Below, in pieces: positions 34,861-41,305 of a DNA stretch of 64,000 nucleotides. This stretch comes from Vreelandella lutescens. Its GTDB lineage: Bacteria; Pseudomonadota; Gammaproteobacteria; Pseudomonadales; Halomonadaceae. The DNA lies in assembly GCF_014640815.1 (NCBI RefSeq), contig NZ_BMHM01000003.1, forward strand, positions 496,001-560,000. The letters are read 5' to 3'. Both the position numbers and the translations under genes were made by a program. How positions within the stretch are numbered: the stretch's first letter is position 1; the number at the start of each line of letters is the position of its first letter. The notes below the pieces were generated by a model. That model did not search any database and was not told the DNA's origin. It saw only the letters and a program-made list of their open reading frames with translations.

Positions 34861-35115
34861 ATGAAAATCGTGTCTTTTACAGAAGCGAGGAATGGCTTGA
34901 AAGCTGTGCTGGATGGCGTCGTTAATGATGCGGATACCACCGTGATCACGCGCAGGGATGCTGAAGATGCCGTGGTGATGTCGCTGGATTATTACAATAG
35001 CCTAATGGAAACAGTGCACCTGCTTCGTTCGCCTAATAATGCTGAACACCTTAACCGCTCAATAGCGCAATATCGGGCTGGCCAAACAAGCGCACGCGAG
35101 TTAATGGATGAGTAG
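34861..35115 (+). CDS. yefM: YefM/Phd-family antitoxin
   Basis: An 84-residue antitoxin. MKIVSFTEARNGLKAVLDGV and TVITRRDAEDAVVMSLDYYN are the DNA-binding YefM/Phd fold; the C-terminal third (HLLRSPNNAEHLNRSIAQYR) wraps the toxin and matches the YefM consensus closely. It represses its own promoter through the TGTACA boxes and neutralises YoeB. It overlaps yoeB by 8 nt. Confidence 0.93.
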   Translation: MKIVSFTEARNGLKAVLDGVVNDADTTVITRRDAEDAVVMSLDYYNSLMETVHLLRSPNNAEHLNRSIAQYRAGQTSARELMDE

Positions 35116-35374
35116 TCAGCGACTGTTGTGTTGGACAGATGAATCTTGGAACGACTACGTCTACTGGCAAGCGCAGGATAAGAAAACCCTTAAGCGCATT
35201 AATAAGCTGATAAACGATGTAAAGCGCTCTCCCTTTGAGGGAATCGGCAAGCCAGAGCCCTTAAAAGAAAACCTAGCGGGCTTTTGGTCTCGACGTATAG
35301 ACGATACTCATCGGCTTGTTTATGCAGTCGATCACCACGCGATCACTGTCATTTCTTGCCGCTATCACTATTAG
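35108..35374 (+). CDS. yoeB: YoeB-family ribosome-dependent mRNA interferase
   Basis: An 88-residue toxin that cleaves mRNA in the ribosomal A site. Catalytic residues of the family are all present: Glu50 (GKPEPLKENL), Arg69 (DDTHRLVY), His87 and Tyr88 at the very C-terminus (CRYHY). The chain is four residues longer at the start than the Escherichia coli protein and otherwise matches it in register. It overlaps yefM by 8 nt, the standard layout, so the system looks intact and active. Confidence 0.94.
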   Translation: MSSQRLLCWTDESWNDYVYWQAQDKKTLKRINKLINDVKRSPFEGIGKPEPLKENLAGFWSRRIDDTHRLVYAVDHHAITVISCRYHY

Positions 35375-35409
35375 CCCGTAGCTGAATCGGCCCCGAGAGT
35401 GAGCCAGCA

Positions 35410-35439
35410 GTGGGAGGTGGCTTTAGCCCGCGACCATTC
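35410..35439 (+). repeat. REP-like element, copy A
   Basis: A 30-nt element matching 26 of 30 bases of the minus-strand sequence at 42618-42647 within recD. Its core is a small hairpin GGCT-TT-AGCC; the outer pair is G-C here and A-T in copy B, a compensatory change. It lies just before the nitrilase-family gene. Resembles the GTGGGAGG...GCGA type of REP seen in pseudomonads. Confidence 0.6.
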
Positions 35440-35466
35440 CAGCCCCCAGCCAGCCAAGGGACAAAA

Positions 35467-36237
35467 GTGACCAACAGCAAAGCCATCACCATTGCACTCG
35501 CCCAACTGCCCGTCAGCAAAGCGGCGGTAGACGACAACCTACAAACGCACTTGGCTTACATAGAACGCGCCGCCGCGCTGGGGGCCAACGTGGTGGCCTT
35601 TCCCGAACTCTCGCTCACCGGCTACGAGCTGGCGCTACTCAGCCAACTGGCCATGCCCCGCAACGATGCCACCTTTGCCGCGCTCACCGCCGCTGCCGTA
35701 GGCAATAACACGGTGGTAATAGCAGGTTGCCCACTGCACAACCCCAACGGTAAACCCTACATCGCGACGGTGATCTGCTTCCCCAACGGCGAACATACCT
35801 TCTACCTAAAACAGCACCTTCACGAAGGAGAAGAGGTTTACTGTGCCCCCGGCACTGAGAGCGGCCTCATCAACGTTAACGGCACCCGCATCGCCCTGGC
35901 CGTTTGCGCCGACTTCACCCACCCAAGCCACGCCGCTACCGCCGCCAAACAACAAGCGGACGTATATCTCGCCAGCGCGCTGATCTCTCCAGGCGGCTAT
36001 GCAAAAGATGCCGAGCTGCTCGCCGCCATCGCAAAGCGCCACCAACTGCCGCTACTGCTCGCCAACCACGTTTCCACTACGGGCGGCTGGCAAACCTGCG
36101 GTAATAGCGGCGGCTGGAACGCAGCAGGCGAGCTAGCCGTGAAAGCCAACGGCACCCAGCCCAGCTTAGTGCTGTGCCGTATTCACCACGGTGGCATAAG
36201 CGGTTACGCGGAAGTGATGACTAACTTACATAGCTAA
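35467..36237 (+). CDS. Nitrilase-superfamily carbon-nitrogen hydrolase
   Basis: A 256-residue hydrolase with the Glu-Lys-Cys triad: Glu47 in VVAFPELSLTGYE, Lys115 in TFYLKQHLHEGEE and Cys147 in ALAVCADFTHPS. It probably splits an amide or nitrile; the substrate is unknown. The GTG at 35467 is preferred since AAGGGA precedes it and the stretch before it (35410-35466) is repeat-like non-coding DNA. A hairpin with a weak tail follows. Confidence 0.85.
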   Translation: MTNSKAITIALAQLPVSKAAVDDNLQTHLAYIERAAALGANVVAFPELSLTGYELALLSQLAMPRNDATFAALTAAAVGNNTVVIAGCPLHNPNGKPYIATVICFPNGEHTFYLKQHLHEGEEVYCAPGTESGLINVNGTRIALAVCADFTHPSHAATAAKQQADVYLASALISPGGYAKDAELLAAIAKRHQLPLLLANHVSTTGGWQTCGNSGGWNAAGELAVKANGTQPSLVLCRIHHGGISGYAEVMTNLHS

Positions 36238-36255
36238 GTATGAGTTACCGACTAA

Positions 36256-36284
36256 AAGTTAAGCTCCCAAGGTAGGCTTAACTT
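36256..36284 (+). terminator. Hairpin after the nitrilase-family gene
   Basis: A 9-bp perfect inverted repeat (AAGTTAAGC/GCTTAACTT) with an 11-nt loop, followed by ATGTTT. The T run is short, so termination would be weak. Confidence 0.4.
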
Positions 36285-36339
36285 ATGTTTGCTGCTAGTC
36301 TCGAAGCATTAGAGTAGACAATGCCGCAGGGACTACACG

Positions 36340-36468
36340 ATGCAGAATGCCCGCATAACGGTTCATCCTAGCCAGCAGCGCATGCAAGTGCGGTTGGATG
36401 GCATTCTGCTAGCCGACTCTAGCAATACGCTTGAACTCCGCGAACACGGCTACCCGCCGCGCCATTAG
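36340..36468 (+). pseudogene. DUF427 gene remnant at the island's left edge
   Basis: A 42-codon ORF reads as the start of a DUF427 protein: RITVHPSQQRMQVRLDGILL, then ADSSNTLELREHGYPPRH. The family continues with Tyr-x-x-x-x-Glu-Asp and about 60-80 further residues, but here the frame meets TAG right where that Tyr should be, and the sequence turns AT-rich directly after. No remainder is seen right of the island at 41115-41305. The gene was most likely cut by the event that brought in the next three genes. Confidence 0.6.
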
Positions 36469-36528
36469 CCCTCAAGCGTCATGCAACTATTTAGCTTGTA
36501 AGTTATTAATCTTAATACAGAGGGTGTG

Positions 36529-36558
36529 TTGAAACCTCCCCTAAGTGAAAATTAATAA
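36529..36558 (+). promoter_or_regulatory. Candidate sigma-70 promoter of the ABC-3C operon
   Basis: TTGAAA at 36529 and TAATAA at 36553 are separated by 18 nt, and transcription would start near 36565, a few nt before the AGGA ribosome site of the first gene. Weak match by eye. The rest of 36469-36581 is AT-rich and without other signals. Confidence 0.4.
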
Positions 36559-36581
36559 TTTTGTTAATACAGGATTTTTTA

Positions 36582-38015
36582 ATGGCTTTTGATGCGTCAC
36601 CCTCATGGAGTGGGTTTAATTATCAAGGTAAAGTGGCTCTATATTATGCCTTAAGTTTTATAAATAAAAAGATTGAAGCCGAAGATTTTTCTAATTATAG
36701 CTTGATGCTAGAGGATACTGAAGATTTTGAGATCAAGAGAAATCGGGTTGCTGTCTCTATTCATCAGGTTAAAGCATATAATTCCAGTTCTTACAATGAC
36801 TACTCAGATGCCTTGTTAGGAATTGTTTTAGAATTATATAAACAGCCTTCAGTTTTGGGAAAAATTCACACATGGAAGCCAATTAATTCTAAGCCAAACT
36901 ATGCAGATTTGAAAGCATCGCTGCGGCATGACATGAGTGAAATTATAAAAGATTTTGACAACTCAGACCCTAAGGATGAAGGCACTATCCTAGCAAAGGC
37001 TGCTTCAACTGCTACCAAAATTCCAAAAAAAGCAGCTATCCTAAGATTAGCATTTAAAGATTTTTCCGCACCGCAGTTGCGCGATATTTTAAAAGCAATA
37101 GTCACAAGAGATAATAATGCTCTCGAAAGGTTAGATTGCTATGTGTATGATGATGGAAATGCATATTGTGATTTAAATGAAATAAATTCCAAATTGAAGT
37201 CGGAAATGGCCAAATATTGGGATAAAAAGGGTACTGTTAATACTGATGAGAAAAAGGATAAAACATTTTATTATTTTTTAGGGATGATGGATAGTTACAT
37301 TATTGATCGGCATAAAACTAAGCGAGATCAAGAAAAAATACAACTAGAATTTAGTGATATTGTTAGTTCTTTAGAATGTGACAGAGAGGATATTGGTAGT
37401 TTTTATTTAGCTTTTAAATTTAAAGAAAAATTCGCCGCTTTGATAGATGACTATATGGAAGATTCCTGCAACTATTCTGAGCCAGAGGATGGTTTGGTCT
37501 GTAATTTAAAAGAAGCAAGAAAGTTTCTTTTAAGCCTCAATCCAGATGAGCTATGGGAGTATTATCGTAGTTTCTCTCCTCAAAGTAGCCTGCATCACGA
37601 GTGTAATACAGAAAATGCACTTGAAGTAAGCACTGAAGGGATTAGGCATGTTTTAATCGAGGTGTTTCATAAGTTAAATATTGAAAAAGTAGTGCAAAAA
37701 GGGTCCCCTTATAAATTTATCTATCGTGCAAATAGTTCACCTGGTCAGAGCTTTCTGCCCACAACTATTACAAGTGCTGTTCCTAGGTCTTACACTGCAA
37801 AACAAATTGTTAAAAATCATAACATGATCGAAGCTTTATACGAGGTTGGTTATTTGATTTGTGGTGGCTCAGAAAAGTATGTTTTTTCTCCAGACTCAAT
37901 GACCAATACAACAGCTCCACAAGCAGAAGATGAAGATAGGCGATCTAAAAGAGATGAAGTGTTAAAAAATATAACTCTTGTTCCTATAGTTTATGCAAAG
38001 GGAGTGCTAGATTAA
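36582..38015 (+). CDS. ABC-three-component system effector, likely PD-(D/E)XK nuclease
   Basis: A 477-residue protein. Residues 1-70 show the pattern of restriction-nuclease domains of the DUF4297/Cap4 kind: WSGFNYQGKVALYYAL (residues 9-24) forms the first helix, MLEDTEDFEI gives the acidic metal ligands (Glu44, Asp48 region), and HQVKAY gives Gln62-x-Lys64, the QxK version of the motif. The rest, about residues 200-477, looks like a C-terminal partner domain of ABC-3C systems. The ATG at 36582 has AGGA upstream. It shares one base with the next gene's start. AT-rich codon use unlike its neighbours points to transfer. The domain call is by eye and needs a profile search. Confidence 0.65.
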   Translation: MAFDASPSWSGFNYQGKVALYYALSFINKKIEAEDFSNYSLMLEDTEDFEIKRNRVAVSIHQVKAYNSSSYNDYSDALLGIVLELYKQPSVLGKIHTWKPINSKPNYADLKASLRHDMSEIIKDFDNSDPKDEGTILAKAASTATKIPKKAAILRLAFKDFSAPQLRDILKAIVTRDNNALERLDCYVYDDGNAYCDLNEINSKLKSEMAKYWDKKGTVNTDEKKDKTFYYFLGMMDSYIIDRHKTKRDQEKIQLEFSDIVSSLECDREDIGSFYLAFKFKEKFAALIDDYMEDSCNYSEPEDGLVCNLKEARKFLLSLNPDELWEYYRSFSPQSSLHHECNTENALEVSTEGIRHVLIEVFHKLNIEKVVQKGSPYKFIYRANSSPGQSFLPTTITSAVPRSYTAKQIVKNHNMIEALYEVGYLICGGSEKYVFSPDSMTNTTAPQAEDEDRRSKRDEVLKNITLVPIVYAKGVLD

Positions 38016-38722
38016 TGATTGAGGTAGTTAAGAATATACTTGATAGTAACGGATATAGACTAGTTGATTTAGAATTACACCATGATGAAGCTGAGATTTA
38101 CATTTATCAGCCACTTGAAGAAATCATGAGAGAAGAATATTTCGTTGCTGTAAGATTACGCAATCAAACTGATGCGGAAGCAAGGAACTGGTTGGAAATA
38201 AAGGCTGAACCGTTGTTCGAGCAAGTTTTTAGCTCAGGGAAAGTAAACAATGAATTTTTAAAAAATTGCACGATGCTTTTATGTTTCGAGGAAGATAAAA
38301 TTAATAGAGATACAGTATTATTGATTGAGGAAGATCAGTATAATTTTAAAAAGAATGTTATATCTTATTATCATGAAGAGCTTGCTGATTTGAAGAAATA
38401 CATGAAAGAATTGAAGATTGAGAGTTTGAATGGCTTTGTAATAAATAGAATGATTAATTCTGATGAAGGGAGGTCGTTCTTGTCTTTTAAGGATAACCAC
38501 AAGCAGCAAAGAAATTATTATTCCCTTATATTGAAAGTTGTTTTAAAGCTTCCTTTTTTTTCTTATGCTCCTAAAGAACAAAGTCTTGTTAATCTTGATA
38601 AGGAGATTGAGAGTTCGCTTACTAGCGATCAGTTTTCTATTTATAACCAGTTGTTAAGTGAAGATGTAGAATGGAGTGAAGAAAATATTCTTGAGTGTGT
38701 TGAAAGAATTTGGAGGGCTTAA
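38015..38722 (+). CDS. ABC-three-component system middle component
   Basis: A 235-residue acidic protein with no enzyme motif. TMLLCFEEDKINRDTVLLIE followed by EEDQYNFKKNVISYYHEELA is the sort of core I associate with the small middle components of ABC-3C systems (class 1 is my best guess). It starts on the last base of the first gene's stop and ends one base before the third gene's start, so the three are made in stoichiometric fashion. Within these systems the middle component is thought to connect the ATPase to the effector. No close functional evidence. Confidence 0.55.
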   Translation: MIEVVKNILDSNGYRLVDLELHHDEAEIYIYQPLEEIMREEYFVAVRLRNQTDAEARNWLEIKAEPLFEQVFSSGKVNNEFLKNCTMLLCFEEDKINRDTVLLIEEDQYNFKKNVISYYHEELADLKKYMKELKIESLNGFVINRMINSDEGRSFLSFKDNHKQQRNYYSLILKVVLKLPFFSYAPKEQSLVNLDKEIESSLTSDQFSIYNQLLSEDVEWSEENILECVERIWRA

Positions 38723-38723
38723 T

Positions 38724-41114
38724 GTGATTAAGATAAATAAAATCAAGTTTAAGAATTTCAAAGTGTTCGGTGCTGAGCCTTACTGTATAAATTTTGAAGA
38801 TAGTCGTTTAATTTTGCTTGATGGGCCGAACGGATACGGGAAGACATCTGTCTTTGATGCCATAGAGTTAGGCTTAACAGGAAAAATTAGACGTCTCATC
38901 ACTTTAGATGACCGTCAGTATCCTGATGATATCGTTGTCGCACATCAAGGCGCCGAAAATGTTGAGATAGAATTAGAATTTAAATCAGAGGACTCTAATT
39001 CAAAAATATTTCAACGGAAGCTAAAGAATCCAGTTCCTAAGAGTTCAAAGAAAATATCAAAATTCGCTGAGCTATGGGAGTTGAACGAAATTGTTGATGG
39101 TATTTCGGTACCTTCGAATCAGAGCGAGCTAGATAGATATTTTAATTGTAAAGATTTTGCACGTGACTTTCTCTTATTCCATTATGTACAACAGGAAGAT
39201 ACAGCGCTATTTCTTAAAACAAATAATGAGTCAAAACGAGCAGATGAACTATCTCAACTATTCGGTAATACAGGCGAAGCTGATCAGAAACTATACAGGC
39301 TCAAAGATTTTTATAAAAAGTTGATGTCAGCAAAAAGAACTGCTGTTAATCGAGTTGAGGAGATTAATCGAATTTATAAGATAGATGAGAATGTTCGCAC
39401 AGCTAGGTTGGTAGATGAGCAACATTTTTATGTTTTACCATGGCTGGCTGATATCAGTAGTAGCCCATTCTGGGATACGCTGAACATTCCAGAGTTAAAT
39501 GATGAAAAGCTCAATAAAAGCTTGTCTGAAATTATAAGTGTAAAAAAATTAGTTGAGTATCAAAACTATTATTTAAGGAAGCGGAGGTTTGAAAGTGCCA
39601 TTCAACAAAGAGAGATTATTGAATTATATGTTGGATACTATAATGTAGTCAATGAGTATGATTCATATGCCTTAAAAAGTCAGGAATATCAGCTAATAGA
39701 AAACTCATATCCAATTCTTAAAAGTGGTGATCTGGTTAAAATAAATAGCATCGATAATATTAAATTTATTATTGAGATTTTAGATTTAAGCATAGATGCT
39801 GGGTTTGAAACGGAGTTGCAGTCTCTTTTGGATTTAGAGAAAAAGGCAAATGGCCTTAATTCAATATATTCCGAGCTGCTCAAACATCATGATTATATGG
39901 CTAGAGACATTAAAAAAATACCAGATGTAGCACTTTGCCTGCTTTGTGGGCATGATTATCAATCCCATGATACTTTGACTAACGCTATAGCTCAACATGG
40001 TGATCTGCTCCGCTCTGAACTTTCTGTGCATGATAAGCATCTCGTTAAGGCAAGAGATGATTTTAATCATAAATATCTATTTTCTTTAGTTCAAGCATGT
40101 TCCTCTTATCTAGAAAAAACAATTGCACCTTCTCAAGAAGATTTGTTTTCTCTGTCTAAGGCGCTACAAAATCATGAGCGTTTAACAAACCTTCGTAATT
40201 GGTTGGTGAATGAAGAAGTCCAGCATGATGAATTGATTTTAGAAACTTTTCCTATAATAGGTGGCCCTAATAAAATATCCGAGGCTGCCGATCATCTGTG
40301 TGAGCGAATACTTGCTTCGATTGGCGATGCTCCTGAAGGATATTATGAAGCTAATGGCTCTAATAATTTTGATAGAATTTACAGAGATTATTTTCAAAAT
40401 AGTAAAAATAAGCTGGCTGGGGTTAGAGTCTCTCAACTTGAGGAGAAAGAGGATTATGTCAAAAAACTCTATTTTAGTTCTATGAAAGAAGTTAAGGATG
40501 AGTTAGATAAGCTTTTAAGGCAAATCGATCTATTTGGGCAAGCTGCTGATGACGTAAGCCGGATAATTAATACTATTGGCAGAAAAGTTAAGCAGTATAG
40601 AAAAAAGTTAATCACTGACATTGAAATCCCATTCTACATTTATTCAGGTAAAATTTTACAAACACATCAAGCAGGAATGGGGCATGGAATACTTATTAAA
40701 GATCCAAAAGGTGAGGATGAGCTCAAAAACGTACGCCTCGTTTCTAATTGGGATAGTGATCACGATATACTCAATACCATGAGTTCTGGACAGGTGTCTG
40801 CAGTAGTTATCGCTTTAACCTTAGCCTTAAACAAAGTCTATGCGAAAAGATTTTCAAGCATTTTAATTGATGACCCTGTTCAGACTATGGATGAGATAAA
40901 TATGTCATCTTTAGTCGAAGTGTTGCGTAATGATTTCTGTGAAAAACAAATCATCTTGTCTACGCATGAAGATAAAGTTGCTAGGTACTTTACTTATAAG
41001 TATTTAAAGTACGGTAAGCATGTGAGAATTATAAACCTTATGCAAAGAAAAGAGTATGTGCCCAGAAATAAATTCTTGTACACGGTTAATGACGCAGATT
41101 TAACTAGCTTATGA
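38724..41114 (+). CDS. Rad50/SMC-like ABC ATPase of the ABC-3C system
   Basis: A 796-residue ATPase with the two halves of an ABC head at the ends of a long helical middle. Walker A is LLDGPNGYGKTSVFDAIELG (Lys40), the middle carries one CLLCGHDY motif (Cys405 and Cys408) like a Rad50 zinc hook, the signature is NTMSSGQVSAVVIAL (Ser688-Gly689-Gln690), Walker B is SSILIDDPVQTMDE (Asp716-Asp717) and the H-loop histidine is His748. All ATPase residues are present. The GTG at 38724 is preferred because GGAGGG sits 7 nt before it; another GTG at 38676 overlaps the previous gene. Probably DNA-sensing and the energy-using partner of the nuclease. Confidence 0.85.
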   Translation: MIKINKIKFKNFKVFGAEPYCINFEDSRLILLDGPNGYGKTSVFDAIELGLTGKIRRLITLDDRQYPDDIVVAHQGAENVEIELEFKSEDSNSKIFQRKLKNPVPKSSKKISKFAELWELNEIVDGISVPSNQSELDRYFNCKDFARDFLLFHYVQQEDTALFLKTNNESKRADELSQLFGNTGEADQKLYRLKDFYKKLMSAKRTAVNRVEEINRIYKIDENVRTARLVDEQHFYVLPWLADISSSPFWDTLNIPELNDEKLNKSLSEIISVKKLVEYQNYYLRKRRFESAIQQREIIELYVGYYNVVNEYDSYALKSQEYQLIENSYPILKSGDLVKINSIDNIKFIIEILDLSIDAGFETELQSLLDLEKKANGLNSIYSELLKHHDYMARDIKKIPDVALCLLCGHDYQSHDTLTNAIAQHGDLLRSELSVHDKHLVKARDDFNHKYLFSLVQACSSYLEKTIAPSQEDLFSLSKALQNHERLTNLRNWLVNEEVQHDELILETFPIIGGPNKISEAADHLCERILASIGDAPEGYYEANGSNNFDRIYRDYFQNSKNKLAGVRVSQLEEKEDYVKKLYFSSMKEVKDELDKLLRQIDLFGQAADDVSRIINTIGRKVKQYRKKLITDIEIPFYIYSGKILQTHQAGMGHGILIKDPKGEDELKNVRLVSNWDSDHDILNTMSSGQVSAVVIALTLALNKVYAKRFSSILIDDPVQTMDEINMSSLVEVLRNDFCEKQIILSTHEDKVARYFTYKYLKYGKHVRIINLMQRKEYVPRNKFLYTVNDADLTSL

Positions 41115-41191
41115 AGGAGCTTTAGGTTGAAGTATAAAATCTTGGTTTTTGAAAAACAAGCATGGAAAAATTAAGTAAATATAGTGAACGG

Positions 41192-41220
41192 CTGGCATTG
41201 TGTATAGCTAGCCAGTTTTT
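41192..41220 (+). terminator. Possible terminator of the ABC-3C operon
   Basis: A 5-bp stem (CTGGC/GCCAG) with a 14-nt loop is followed by five T residues, 78 nt after the ATPase stop. Weak stem, but the only candidate before recD, whose coding ends at 41306 on the other strand. Confidence 0.45.
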
Positions 41221-41305
41221 AAGTATTATACTAGAGTTTTGAGGAAAGCGCTTTAATCGAAAAATTACTATCATTGGCATAGTTTGAGCTTAAACAATAA
41301 GCATT

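Noticed and set aside
38676..38723. Earlier start of the ABC ATPase
   Set aside because: The GTG at 38676 lies within the previous gene without a ribosome site; the GTG at 38724 has GGAGGG at the right distance and gives the normal N-terminal strand.
36469..41305. Prophage or integrative element
   Set aside because: No integrase, transposase, phage structural gene, tRNA target or flanking repeat was found; only three genes are carried.
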